A stretch of 34,454 nt of DNA from the NCBI GenBank assembly GCA_001774865.1, contig MFBF01000056.1:1-34454 (forward strand), given 5' to 3'. Origin of the DNA: Candidatus Curtissbacteria bacterium RIFCSPHIGHO2_02_FULL_42_15. GTDB lineage: Bacteria > Patescibacteriota > Microgenomatia > Curtissbacterales > GWA2-41-24. The stretch's first letter is position 1, and the number at the start of each line of letters is the position of its first letter. Shown here piece by piece: positions 1-8,037 of this stretch. The notes under the pieces were generated by a model. The model was not told the origin of the DNA, made no database searches, and saw nothing but the letters and a program-made list of their open reading frames with translations. The position numbers and the translations under genes are program-made.

Positions 1-1491
1 AAGGAAAAGAGCAACTCGGACGTGGAATATGCTGCCAAGGTTTTAGAGGAAGATCATTACGGTTTGCCTAAGGTAAAAGAGAGAATTCTGGAATATTTGG
101 CAGTTCATAAGCTGGTTGGGAAAATAAAAGGGCCGATTCTTTGTTTTGTCGGCCCGCCGGGTGTTGGTAAAACTTCAATTGGTAAATCAATAGCTCGTGC
201 TCTAAATCGTAAATTCATTAGAGTCTCATTGGGTGGAATCCACGATGAAGCGGAAATTCGCGGCCACCGCAGGACTTACGTTGGGGCATTACCGGGCCGA
301 ATAATCCAAGGCATTAAAAATGCAGGATCCAAGAACCCCGTATTTATGCTGGATGAAATTGATAAAGTCGGTGTGGATTTCAGGGGCGATCCCTCATCCG
401 CTCTTTTGGAGGCTTTGGATCCCGAGCAAAATAATTCCTTTTCCGATCATTATCTTGAAGTTGCCTATGATCTTTCAGATGTCATGTTTATTACAACTGC
501 CAATGTCTTGGATACGATTCCGCCGGCTTTGAGAGACAGGCTTGAGGTTATAGGTTTCCCCGGCTACACAGAGGAAGAAAAATTCCATATAGCCAAGAGA
601 TTTTTAATTCCAAAGCAGCTTGAAGCTCATGGTTTAGACAAACAAAAAGCCGAAGTTGCCGACAGCTCACTTAAAGAGGTTGTTGCCAAATATACGAGGG
701 AGGCAGGGGTAAGGGAGTTAGAGCGGGCAATTGCTTCAATGTTTCGCAAAGTCGCCAAAAAAATCGCAACCGGCAAAAAGTCCAAAAAGATTAAAATTTC
801 GCCAAAACAGCTCCATGCGTATTTGGGTCCTCATAAATACTCAAAGACTATCGCCGAAACCAAAGATGAAATCGGCATGTCAACAGGTCTTTCGGTGACT
901 GCGGCAGGAGGAGAGATTCTTTTTGTCGAGGTAACTTTAATGCCGGGCAAAGGGCAGCTGATTTTGACAGGGCAACTTGGCGATGTGATGAAGGAATCGG
1001 CCCAGGCCGCACTTTCATATGTTAAGTCCCGAGCCAAAATCTTAAATATCCCTGAAAAATCCTTCGGCAAAATGGATGTCCATATTCACGTACCCGAAGG
1101 CGCCGTTCCCAAAGAAGGGCCGTCTGCAGGAATTGCCATAACTACGGCTTTGGTTTCGGCAATCACCAAAATTCCGGTTAGACGTGAAGTAGGCATGACA
1201 GGGGAAGTGACTTTGCGGGGCAGGGTGTTGGAAATCGGGGGGGTCAAGGAAAAATCGCTCGCTGCGCACAGAGCAGGTTTAACAACGATAATTTTGCCCA
1301 AGGCAAATGCCAAAGACTTGGAAGAAATTCCCAAAAACGTCAAACGCGACTTGCAGTTTATTTTGGCAGAACACATGGATGAAGTATTAAAAGTCGCTTT
1401 GACCAAACCGCTTCCCAAAGAAGAAAAAGAGCACTCAAAATCGCAGAAAGTCAAACACGAAGGCTCACTTCATATTCCTCAGGCTGTTTAG
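1..1491 (+). CDS. lon: Lon protease, ATP-dependent (5' end outside window)
   Basis: This is the C-terminal part of Lon, the cytoplasmic AAA+ serine protease that degrades misfolded and regulatory proteins. The frame is open from base 1, so the N-terminal substrate-binding domain lies upstream. A GTG at 22 is only an internal valine in the conserved stretch leading to EDHYGL. Counting from that valine, the Walker A GPPGVGKT is at 44-51 and the Walker B LDEID at 110-114. The AAA small domain follows, then the protease domain with the catalytic Ser368 in PKEGPSAG and Lys411 in GGVKEKSL. The catalytic dyad and the nucleotide-binding motifs are intact. The last ~25 residues are a charged tail without a recognisable motif. 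The gene ends 185 bases before hppA, which seems to have its own promoter. Confidence 0.97.
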   Translation, partial: KEKSNSDVEYAAKVLEEDHYGLPKVKERILEYLAVHKLVGKIKGPILCFVGPPGVGKTSIGKSIARALNRKFIRVSLGGIHDEAEIRGHRRTYVGALPGRIIQGIKNAGSKNPVFMLDEIDKVGVDFRGDPSSALLEALDPEQNNSFSDHYLEVAYDLSDVMFITTANVLDTIPPALRDRLEVIGFPGYTEEEKFHIAKRFLIPKQLEAHGLDKQKAEVADSSLKEVVAKYTREAGVRELERAIASMFRKVAKKIATGKKSKKIKISPKQLHAYLGPHKYSKTIAETKDEIGMSTGLSVTAAGGEILFVEVTLMPGKGQLILTGQLGDVMKESAQAALSYVKSRAKILNIPEKSFGKMDVHIHVPEGAVPKEGPSAGIAITTALVSAITKIPVRREVGMTGEVTLRGRVLEIGGVKEKSLAAHRAGLTTIILPKANAKDLEEIPKNVKRDLQFILAEHMDEVLKVALTKPLPKEEKEHSKSQKVKHEGSLHIPQAV

Positions 1492-1521
1492 TCAGGAAAG
1501 AGCGGCTTTTTTCCAGTAAAT

Positions 1522-1549
1522 TTGCAAATTGCCCCAAATCTGTTATCAT
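1522..1549 (+). promoter_or_regulatory. Likely promoter of hppA
   Basis: A TTGCAA -35 (1522-1527), 16-base spacer and TATCAT -10 (1544-1549) are preceded by a TGn extension at 1541-1543. Transcription would start near 1556, giving a ~120-base leader before hppA. Confidence 0.5.
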
Positions 1550-1550
1550 C

Positions 1551-1611
1551 TTTTTTGGTCTGCCAAAAAAATTTAAGATCCCATAAACTTCCGAGGGCCA
1601 AAAGCCCTCGG
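1551..1611 (+). promoter_or_regulatory. Two strong hairpins in the hppA leader
   Basis: The first hairpin pairs TTTTTTGG (1551-1558) with CCAAAAAA (1563-1570) around a 4-base loop. The second pairs CCGAGGGC (1591-1598) with GCCCTCGG (1604-1611) around CAAAA. Neither has a clean T-run after the 3' arm, so they look more like leader structure than a lon terminator, although weak termination of lon is possible. Confidence 0.5.
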
Positions 1612-1625
1612 CATTGTACTTTATG

Positions 1626-1662
1626 TTTACATGAGCTTGCAGTGTTCTGCAAGCGAATATAT
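1626..1662 (+). repeat. Leader hairpin element, copy 1 (before hppA)
   Basis: The element is TTTACATGAGC, then a hairpin (stem GCTTGCAG / CTGCAAGC, loop TGTT), then GCGAATATAT. It ends 14 bases before the hppA start. A second copy sits at 27431-27469 before a DUF4352 gene. The flanking single-stranded blocks are identical and the loops differ. This is a candidate cis-acting RNA motif of unknown role. Confidence 0.6.
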
Positions 1663-1676
1663 TTTTTAAAATCATC

Positions 1677-3695
1677 GTGCAAAGTTTAAGTTTCAATCCC
1701 GCTCTTGCCCTGCCGTTCGCGCTTTTTGCGGCAACGGCAGCCATTTTGTACGGCGTGATTGTTTCATTCAGGATAGTCTCCTTAGACTCCGGCAATTTAA
1801 AGATGAAAAAGATAGCCGACGCAATTGCAGAAGGCGCAAGTGCTTATTTATCACGACAGTATTTAACGATTACTCCGGTGGCACTTTTCATTTTTGCTGT
1901 AATCTGGCTTTTTATCTCGCTTGAGACTGCAGTCGGCTTTTTGACAGGAGCAGTTGCATCGGCAGCTGCCGGATTTATCGGAATGAATATTTCAACAAGG
2001 GCCAATGTCAGGACAGCGCAAGCGGCGTCTTTAGGTTTAAAAAAGGCACTTTCGGTTGCCTTTGCCGGTGGGTCTGTTACGGGTTTTTTAGTGGTCGGTC
2101 TGGCACTTCTTGCGGTTGCTGGGTACTTTGGAGCAACAGGTAGCGTTGAGGGTTTGGTCGGTTTAGGGTTCGGAGGTTCTTTAATTTCTGTTTTTGCAAG
2201 ACTTGGTGGAGGAATTTATACCAAGGGCGCCGACGTCGGGGCAGATTTGGTTGGCAAAACGGAGGCGGGCATTCCGGAAGATGATCCCAGAAATCCTGCA
2301 GTGATTGCCGACAATGTCGGTGACAATGTCGGCGATTGTGCCGGCATGGCTGCCGATCTTTTTGAAACTTACGCAATCACCATAATCGCCGCAATGCTTC
2401 TGGCAAAATTGCTTTTTGGGGCAAATTCCCTAAACGCGATTCTTTATCCTTTGGCACTGGGCGCAGTTGCTATCTTTGCAACTTTAATTGCCGCATTTTT
2501 TGTAAAGTTACCCAAGAATAAAAACATAATGGGCGCCCTGTACATGGGGCTTTTGGTAGCTGCTGCTTTATCCATTCTGGGGTTTTATCCGGTTACCTCT
2601 TTTATGATGAATGCAAACGGACTTTATGATCCTGTAAGAATTTATTTAGCTTCGGTAGTAGGGATAATCGTGACTATTTTTATGGTTTTGATTACCGAAT
2701 ATTACACATCCACGAAATATAAACCGGTTCAGGCAATCGCCGAGGCATCGACAACGGGCCATGCGACAAACATTATTGCCGGACTGGTTGTTTCTACACG
2801 ATCAACTTTTTGGCCGGTTATCGTCATTTGCCTTGCGATTTTGGCATCATTTGCGCTTGCCGATCTTTACGGTGTGGCAATTGCCGCAGTTTCGATGCTT
2901 TCTTTAACCGGAATAATCGTGGCAATTGATGCTTACGGTCCAATCACCGACAACGCAGGCGGCATTGCCGAAATGGCCAATCTTCCGCAGGAGGTCAGGA
3001 ATGTTACAGACCCTTTGGATGCGGTAGGCAACACAACAAAGGCGGTGACCAAAGGTTATGCAATTGCGTCCGCGGCTTTAGCGTCTTTGGTTCTTTTTGC
3101 AGCCTTTTCTGAAGAAATTGCGGCCCGCGGTAAAACTATTGAGTTTTCGATTGCCGACCCCGTGGTTTTGGTAGGCTTGATAATTGGTGCCTCCCTGCCG
3201 TTTATTTTTTCATCTTTTGCTCTTGAGGCCGTAGGCAAAGCGGGGAGTGAAGTCGTATTGGAGGTCAGAAGGCAGTTTAAAGAAAGGCCGGGAATTTTGA
3301 CCGGCAAAAGCAAGCCTCAATATGACCGCGCAGTCGATATTGTCACCAAAAAGGCACTGAAGCTGATGATTGTGCCGGCCCTGATTCCGGTTGCGGCGCC
3401 AATTGCTGCCGGTTTTTTGCTTGGGCCAAAAGGCTTGGGCGGGCTTTTAATTGGTGCAATAGTTTCTGGTGTTTTTGTAGCAATTTCAATGACAACAGGC
3501 GGTGCGGCATGGGACAATGCCAAAAAATACATAGAGGCCGGGAATTTCGGCGGCAAAAAATCGGAAGCTCATAAGGCAGCAGTAACCGGAGACACGGTTG
3601 GGGATCCGTATAAGGATACTGCAGGGCCTGCAATAAACCCGATGATCAAAGTAATCAACATTGTTGCGTTGCTATTAATTCCTTTCTTAATCTAG
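1677..3695 (+). CDS. hppA: Membrane-bound proton-translocating pyrophosphatase
   Basis: This multi-pass membrane enzyme couples pyrophosphate hydrolysis to H+ export. The 672 residues match the usual family length. The substrate site is visible as DVGAD (186-190) and the acidic stretch DNVGDNVGD followed by [10 protein letters not shown] (212-230), with a further acidic site near [14 protein letters not shown]. The motif GNTTKA (451-456) has lysine at 455, which in this family marks the K+-independent type, normally a proton pump. The GTG start at 1677 is supported by the repeated leader element, which is followed by an ATG at a similar place in front of another gene. A 27-codon relic of a second hppA 3' end lies just downstream. 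Stop is TAG. Confidence 0.97.
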   Translation: MQSLSFNPALALPFALFAATAAILYGVIVSFRIVSLDSGNLKMKKIADAIAEGASAYLSRQYLTITPVALFIFAVIWLFISLETAVGFLTGAVASAAAGFIGMNISTRANVRTAQAASLGLKKALSVAFAGGSVTGFLVVGLALLAVAGYFGATGSVEGLVGLGFGGSLISVFARLGGGIYTKGADVGADLVGKTEAGIPEDDPRNPAVIADNVGDNVGDCAGMAADLFETYAITIIAAMLLAKLLFGANSLNAILYPLALGAVAIFATLIAAFFVKLPKNKNIMGALYMGLLVAAALSILGFYPVTSFMMNANGLYDPVRIYLASVVGIIVTIFMVLITEYYTSTKYKPVQAIAEASTTGHATNIIAGLVVSTRSTFWPVIVICLAILASFALADLYGVAIAAVSMLSLTGIIVAIDAYGPITDNAGGIAEMANLPQEVRNVTDPLDAVGNTTKAVTKGYAIASAALASLVLFAAFSEEIAARGKTIEFSIADPVVLVGLIIGASLPFIFSSFALEAVGKAGSEVVLEVRRQFKERPGILTGKSKPQYDRAVDIVTKKALKLMIVPALIPVAAPIAAGFLLGPKGLGGLLIGAIVSGVFVAISMTTGGAAWDNAKKYIEAGNFGGKKSEAHKAAVTGDTVGDPYKDTAGPAINPMIKVINIVALLLIPFLI

Positions 3696-3760
3696 CTGCA
3701 ATATCCTTGCGACAATTTCACCGCTACAATAATCGTTGTTTTGTAGCGTTCCATTATCTA

Positions 3761-3844
3761 GAAGACACGGCCGGTCCGGCTATCAACCCCATGATTAAAG
3801 TCATCAACATAGTGGCACTGCTTTTAATACCGTTTCTTATTTAA
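3761..3844 (+). pseudogene. Relic 3' end of a second hppA
   Basis: Translated in frame, these bases give 27 codons and a TAA stop that repeat the C-terminus of the intact hppA (3612-3695). Twenty-six of 27 residues agree; the exception is the first (E versus K). Only about 6 of 27 codons are the same, and almost all other differences are synonymous. The homology begins abruptly at 3761, 65 bases after the intact gene's stop, and has no start codon. It is therefore a remnant of a diverged, once-selected hppA copy, not a recent local duplication. A chimeric assembly join between strains is the main alternative. Confidence 0.85.
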
Positions 3845-3854
3845 TTAACAGATA

Positions 3855-4460
3855 TTAATCCCAGAGGTAGGGGAATCGATCTTTAAGACCAGGTTTTACA
3901 TTGTCAATTGCCAAAACCGTTTCCATAAATTCATTTTCCGCTTTTTGGAAATTGCCTGCGAAATTGTAGCTGTTTTGATAACTTTCCGATTTTTGGGAAA
4001 TTACATATAGGAATCTTTCATGCATTGCCATGTCGTCTGCGATTTTTTCGGAAAGCTCGACAACGACCTGATTCTGGATCTTAGCTTTTTCCATTTGCTC
4101 TCTTAGTTTTTCAAGACGTCTGCTGTACTTAAAAAGCGCTTTACTTGCATTTTTAACGTCGTTTTTTTCGGTCAATAAATATGCTTCTTTTAACCTCTTG
4201 CCGGAAAGCGTGAGGTCAAACTCTGCTCTTTTGGCTGCGGAAGCATTGAAAAATCGCGTGATATTTTCCTTAACGCTTATAAAAAAATTGAGAGGGTTGG
4301 GGGGCAAAATCCGCACATGGGATAGCTTTTCCACTGCCTCGTTTATCTGGCCTGCTGTTGCCTTTGGGAACTGATAGTCGTCTGTCCCGAAGACAGAGCT
4401 TATGCTGGTTGAAGCGAAAACCAATAGGAGTACAGCAAAGCAGACTGAAATTAATTTCAT
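3855..4460 (-). CDS. Exported DUF5667-like protein
   Basis: The 201-residue protein starts with a signal peptide or membrane anchor (MKLISVCFAVLLLVFASTS, then SSVFG) and continues as a charged, helical, coiled-coil-like body. It contains a conserved-looking FFISVKENITRFF segment, followed by two helices rich in K, E and R. This layout matches DUF5667 proteins common in CPR genomes, whose function is unknown. The open frame extends upstream through the tRNA gene, but the ATG at 4460, just before the signal peptide, is the sensible start. The gene begins 15 bases after the tRNA-Glu and shares its promoter, with no separate promoter visible between them. It converges on the hppA relic, ending 10 bases from it. 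Confidence 0.75.
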   Translation of the reverse strand: MKLISVCFAVLLLVFASTSISSVFGTDDYQFPKATAGQINEAVEKLSHVRILPPNPLNFFISVKENITRFFNASAAKRAEFDLTLSGKRLKEAYLLTEKNDVKNASKALFKYSRRLEKLREQMEKAKIQNQVVVELSEKIADDMAMHERFLYVISQKSESYQNSYNFAGNFQKAENEFMETVLAIDNVKPGLKDRFPYLWD

Positions 4461-4475
4461 AATTTTCGACGCTAG

Positions 4476-4548
4476 TGGCGCTACGGGGATTTGAACCCCG
4501 GTTACGCGGATGAGAACCGCGCGTCCTAGGCCTCTAGACGATAGCGCC
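4476..4548 (-). tRNA. tRNA-Glu (anticodon CTC)
   Basis: The minus strand folds as a cloverleaf of 73 bases. The acceptor arms are GGCGCTA and TAGCGCC with discriminator A. The D-arm contains CGTCTAGAGGCC as in bacterial tRNA-Glu. The anticodon stem CGCGG / CCGCG holds the loop TTCTCAT (anticodon CTC), and the T-arm is CGGGG TTCAAAT CCCCG. CCA is not encoded. It decodes GAG. It is transcribed from a near-consensus promoter and lies directly upstream of the DUF5667 gene. Confidence 0.95.
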
Positions 4549-4583
4549 GAGTCAAACTCGGCAACAATCACGTTTGACGTGAT
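4546..4583 (-). other. Two tandem hairpins in the tRNA-Glu precursor leader
   Basis: GCCGAG TCAAA CTCGGC (4546-4562) and ATCACGT TTG ACGTGAT (4567-4583) are perfect stems. They lie between the predicted transcription start (~4594) and the mature tRNA 5' end. The first stem overlaps the last three acceptor bases. The nine bases GATAGCGCC, the tRNA 5' end read on the plus strand, recur at 4581-4589. Confidence 0.6.
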
Positions 4584-4601
4584 AGCGCCAAAGCGACCTT
4601 A

Positions 4602-4630
4602 ATTATACCCAAAGCCGGATGCCCGATCAA
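4602..4630 (-). promoter_or_regulatory. Promoter for tRNA-Glu and the DUF5667 gene
   Basis: On the minus strand there is TTGATC (4630-4625), a 17-base spacer and a perfect TATAAT (4607-4602). The predicted start is near 4594. Confidence 0.8.
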
Positions 4631-4654
4631 TCATATCTGCTTATCTAGAGCATC

Positions 4655-4683
4655 TTGATTATTTCAGGTTTCAGCATTATAAT
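4655..4683 (+). promoter_or_regulatory. Promoter of greA
   Basis: TTGATT (4655-4660), a 17-base spacer and TATAAT (4678-4683) face away from the tRNA promoter. The start near 4690 gives a ~23-base leader with an AAGGAA ribosome site at 4700-4705. Confidence 0.8.
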
Positions 4684-4712
4684 GAGGCTCCTATTTTTAA
4701 GGAAAAACTCTA

Positions 4713-5183
4713 ATGGCGTTCTCAAGCAAAAAAATTATTTTAACAAAAGAAGGATTTGCCAATCTCCAGAGAGAATATCAGGAGTTGATAAACCAAAAAA
4801 GACCTGCAGTAATCAACAGGATTAGCAGAGCTCGGGAATTCGGGGATCTTTCTGAAAATTCCGAGTATGACGCGGCCAAGGAAGAACAAACATTGCTAGA
4901 AGTAAGGATAACTCAACTTGAGCAGGTTCTTAAAAATTTCCAAATAGTTCAAGATGTTCAAAAGACCGACATTGTTGTTATTGGCTCGACCGTTGTAGTT
5001 GAAATTAACGACGAGATTCATGAGTTTTCTTTAGTCGGCTCAATGGAAGCGAATCCTGCCGCAAAAAAAATATCTAATGAATCTCCGGTCGGCAAAGCCC
5101 TTTTAGGTTTGAAAGCCGGCGAGTCAGTCGAGGTTGCAATAAGTCCTGTCAAAAGCAGAATTAAAGTTCTGGAAATAAAATGA
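4713..5183 (+). CDS. greA: Transcription elongation factor GreA
   Basis: GreA rescues backtracked RNA polymerase by stimulating transcript cleavage through its secondary channel. The 156-residue length is standard. The N-terminal coiled-coil carries the catalytic acidic tip in the signature region AREFGDLSENSEYDAAKEEQ, and the C-terminal FKBP-like domain contains the family-typical ISNESPVGKALLGLKAGE. It has its own promoter and a Shine-Dalgarno-like AAGGAA. Its stop overlaps the start of the next gene by 4 bases (ATGA), so the M49-like peptidase is probably translationally coupled to it. Confidence 0.97.
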   Translation: MAFSSKKIILTKEGFANLQREYQELINQKRPAVINRISRAREFGDLSENSEYDAAKEEQTLLEVRITQLEQVLKNFQIVQDVQKTDIVVIGSTVVVEINDEIHEFSLVGSMEANPAAKKISNESPVGKALLGLKAGESVEVAISPVKSRIKVLEIK

Positions 5184-6541
5184 CCAGACCCGCAGTGGTC
5201 CATTTCCCCCTAAAGAAGGGGACCCCTTTGGCCGCTTCAGAAAAAAAAGTCACTGAGAAATTAACAAAGGCAGCTGAAGCCATAGCTCCCATCTACGAAA
5301 AACAAGTCAACGCATTAGACTCTCAAGCAAATTTTTATCCTGCGGATGCAACCAAAGATGAAATCCAGCAGGCTGCCAAAAGTAATTCTAAGATTCTGTC
5401 GCCATACACGATGGTTGAAAGAGACCTTAAAGGAAGATTAACAGCAATACCCTATCACATTAAATTCAGGGATGAGTTATTAAAAGTCGCAAGCCTTATT
5501 GAAGATGCCGCAAAGATTAGTGACAATTTTGAGTTTTCAAAAAGACTGAAAGTTCAAGCAAATGCGCTTATGGAAGGAAAGTACGAGACTAGCGACATTT
5601 ATTGGTTGTCTATGAAACCGTACAAGATTAATTTCGTCATCGGACCAATCGAACGGTACGAAGATCGTCTTTTCTTCACCAAGTGCGCTTATCAGTCGTG
5701 GCTTGGAGTAATGGACAAAAAACAAACCGAAGATGCAATTCTTTTTAGGGATTTTATTGTAAGTTCCCGAAGAAAAGTTTTGGTTCCTTCGGAGAAAGTT
5801 GAATTCATGGACAAGATACAGATCAGAGTCGATGACATGCTCGTTTTTTCAGGCTTAATCGCCCGTTTTATGTTTACAAGTTCGAATCTTCCAAACGATG
5901 TCAATCTAATGGAAAAGTACGGCTCCGAAGCGACTATTTTTAACCAGTCTTTTAATAATAAATTTAACAAACGCAGATATCCTATTTTCTTAGCCGTTTT
6001 CGAGGAGAATTTTAAAAACTCTTACCCTAGGAGTTTATTGAGACAGGGGTCTTTAAGAAATTCGTATTTACACGAAATTTCCCATCCGCTTTTAAGATAT
6101 AAGGATGCAGAAAAGAGACTTCAGGAGTACTTTCCGATTTTTGATGAAATCTCAGCTTCTGTTTTAGGAGTTAAAGCCTGCGGTTCTTTACTATTAAAAG
6201 ACATTATTTCCCAAAAAGAACTTGAGGCCATCATGGTTATGTTTATCGCGCTGGCATTTTGCTGGTGGATGCAATATCTTGATGAATCGGGAGTAATCCA
6301 CTATGCGCAGGGTTTTGCGATGGCCCTTAATTTCTTTTTGGAAAGCGGTGCAATCCGCGAGTCGAAAGGTTTTTCCTGGCCCAACTTTGCCAAGCTTTTT
6401 GTGTCCATCGATCAGCTTGACAGTTCGCTTGAAAGAATTCTGTCTGTCGGTACTTACGAAGATGCTAAAAAGTTCACAGAACAATACGGCTCACTCGAAA
6501 TTTTCGAGCGCTTCCGTCCGATTTTGAAGAATTTAATTTAA
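5180..6541 (+). CDS. M49-family-like zinc metallopeptidase (dipeptidyl peptidase III type)
   Basis: The 453-residue protein has no signal peptide and is probably cytoplasmic. It carries HEISH (298-302), a zinc HEXXH motif, and downstream FDEISAS (321-327), whose Glu323 fits the third ligand of the M49 pattern (EExxAE in classical enzymes). Two further blocks are typical of the bacterial M49 branch: YWLSMKPYKI followed by GPIERYEDRLFFTKCAYQ, and NLPNDVNLMEKYGS. Family members release dipeptides from oligopeptides. Most classical M49 enzymes have HEXXGH with one extra residue; here the spacing is plain HEXXH. The gene overlaps greA by 4 bases. The substrate cannot be told from sequence. Confidence 0.75.
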   Translation: MTRPAVVHFPLKKGTPLAASEKKVTEKLTKAAEAIAPIYEKQVNALDSQANFYPADATKDEIQQAAKSNSKILSPYTMVERDLKGRLTAIPYHIKFRDELLKVASLIEDAAKISDNFEFSKRLKVQANALMEGKYETSDIYWLSMKPYKINFVIGPIERYEDRLFFTKCAYQSWLGVMDKKQTEDAILFRDFIVSSRRKVLVPSEKVEFMDKIQIRVDDMLVFSGLIARFMFTSSNLPNDVNLMEKYGSEATIFNQSFNNKFNKRRYPIFLAVFEENFKNSYPRSLLRQGSLRNSYLHEISHPLLRYKDAEKRLQEYFPIFDEISASVLGVKACGSLLLKDIISQKELEAIMVMFIALAFCWWMQYLDESGVIHYAQGFAMALNFFLESGAIRESKGFSWPNFAKLFVSIDQLDSSLERILSVGTYEDAKKFTEQYGSLEIFERFRPILKNLI

Positions 6542-6552
6542 ACGTATATAAT
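6524..6552 (+). promoter_or_regulatory. Promoter of the second metallopeptidase gene
   Basis: TTGAAG (6524-6529), a 17-base spacer and TATAAT (6547-6552) lie across the 3' end of the M49-like gene. The start near 6559 leaves a ~14-base leader with no Shine-Dalgarno sequence. Confidence 0.7.
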
Positions 6553-6572
6553 TTCACTCTTAATCTTAATAT

Positions 6573-7961
6573 ATGCAACCAGATAGAGAACGTCGTTTTC
6601 TAAATCCAGAAAGAGTCTTGAGCGAGCGAGAAATTTGTAACGAGGCTCTTGAAGTATATCGCCATTGGCATGCGGTCTTGGGTGAACATCGCGACATTAT
6701 CGATTTTGATCTCAGAGAAAAACCTGAACGCGGTGAACAGATACTCGCAGAGATGTTCCAACGCGCCCCTACTCGGATACAACTTTCATCTCACGTAGAA
6801 ATTGTTGGAAGACTTTTGGAGCAGGTCAAAAAGAGCAAACCGGTTAGTAGTGAGAACAGTCACATCTGGGATTTTCTTGAAGCGCAAGTAGAAGCTTCTT
6901 ATTGGTATGCCAAAAAAAAGGCTGGATACAAAATTGACACTTTTGAATATATTGAAATGACCCAAACTTTCGAGCCAGAATTTATACCCGAAAGTCTATT
7001 ACAAGCGCTAAGCCAAAGACTCGTAACGCAAGCAGAAGAAATAACCGGAAGTTCTGATCCCGCTGTAATGGAGAAATGGCGCAAGGCAAATTGTCTAAGT
7101 AGTGATGGTGCAAAAGAACTTTTTGGAGAAAAAGCTTTACAAGCGGCAAAAAGAATTAGACATTTTACTGGTTTATATTTCGACCATGATTTTGATGTGG
7201 AAGCCGTAGATGTCAATGAATACTGGTGGGTTTGGGCAAATACCGATCCAGATACAGGACGTTTTCTATTTCGCCAAAACTTTTCCGAAGAGCGGGATAA
7301 AATCTGGACTCCCGGGAAAGCCGAGGAGCTTGGATGGCATGAGGGTTTCCATGGGGCAAGGATGGCCAGAAGAAAGGAGCTTATTAGACGGGGAAAGCTA
7401 CATCCATTTTTCGGCCTCACCACAGTTCACGGACCGGAAGCGGCTGTTGATGAAGGGCTTGGGCAGACTTTAGTCTATTTTGTTCCGGGAATCTATCAGT
7501 CTTTATCACCTGAGGGCAAGCTTAGAGTAGATGAATCTGTTTTAAGAAGTATGGTTTATGGCAACATTCACTTGAGAATCAATGATCCTCGTGAAAGTTT
7601 ATCTCCTGGACAAATAACAAGATACATAAGAACACACATCCCATGGGAGCCTAGAAAAATAATTGACAGGGAGAGCAAAGACAGAACATCTGACCCTCTA
7701 TTGCAAACGTACCGCTATGCTTACGCATTAGGAGTAAGAATGATGTTAACCTATGCGGAGAATTTGAATGATCGCGGTAAACAGGAATTTTTACGTAATA
7801 TTTTTGAACGGCCTTACACTTTACCTCAAGTAAATAATTTATTTAATAGATTAATAACAAAAAAGAGAAATATCGCTTCTAACATCCCGAAAGGGCAAAT
7901 TCCAGATGCGGATGGTGAAAATGTTCAGGAGAATTCCTTTCTCACCCAGAACATAGCTTAG
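6573..7961 (+). CDS. Putative gluzincin metallopeptidase (HEXXH), family not recognised
   Basis: The 462-residue protein has no signal peptide. WHEGFHGARMARR contains HEXXH (256-260). About 34 residues on, HGPEAAVDEGLGQTLVYF supplies a Glu (294) in the right place for a third zinc ligand, so a gluzincin fold is likely. The N-terminal ~200 residues are helical and charged and include the tyrosine-rich ASYWYAKKKAGYKI. The C-terminus ends in a low-complexity tail. I could not assign a peptidase family; it does not align by eye with the M49-like neighbour, so the pair are not obvious paralogues. It has its own promoter. The role is unknown beyond probable peptide hydrolysis. Confidence 0.65.
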   Translation: MQPDRERRFLNPERVLSEREICNEALEVYRHWHAVLGEHRDIIDFDLREKPERGEQILAEMFQRAPTRIQLSSHVEIVGRLLEQVKKSKPVSSENSHIWDFLEAQVEASYWYAKKKAGYKIDTFEYIEMTQTFEPEFIPESLLQALSQRLVTQAEEITGSSDPAVMEKWRKANCLSSDGAKELFGEKALQAAKRIRHFTGLYFDHDFDVEAVDVNEYWWVWANTDPDTGRFLFRQNFSEERDKIWTPGKAEELGWHEGFHGARMARRKELIRRGKLHPFFGLTTVHGPEAAVDEGLGQTLVYFVPGIYQSLSPEGKLRVDESVLRSMVYGNIHLRINDPRESLSPGQITRYIRTHIPWEPRKIIDRESKDRTSDPLLQTYRYAYALGVRMMLTYAENLNDRGKQEFLRNIFERPYTLPQVNNLFNRLITKKRNIASNIPKGQIPDADGENVQENSFLTQNIA

Positions 7962-8000
7962 CTTGTATAGTCTACTTCCATTTCGTTAGACCAGCAGCTC

Positions 8001-8029
8001 TTGCGAGGACCGCAAGCTTCGCTTATACT
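8001..8029 (+). promoter_or_regulatory. Promoter of lysS with overlapping hairpin
   Basis: TTGCGA (8001-8006), a 17-base spacer and TATACT (8024-8029). Only 8 bases separate the -10 from the lysS ATG, so the transcript is predicted to be leaderless. A perfect hairpin CTTGCG AGGAC CGCAAG (8000-8016) covers the -35 and could be an operator or the end of the upstream transcript. Confidence 0.7.
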
Positions 8030-8037
8030 CTTAGGCA

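Noticed and set aside
831-1454. Several minus-strand frames inside lon, hppA and others
   Set aside because: They are shadows of strongly coding plus-strand genes with intact motifs.
3612-3844. Integrated-element attachment site at the hppA 3' end
   Set aside because: The two tails share no long identical run, and no integrase or element lies between them, so a site-specific integration scar is not supported.
4461-4571. N-terminal extension of the DUF5667 gene through the tRNA (start at 4571)
   Set aside because: The extra 37 residues are the tRNA-Glu gene read as protein; the signal peptide starts at ATG 4460.
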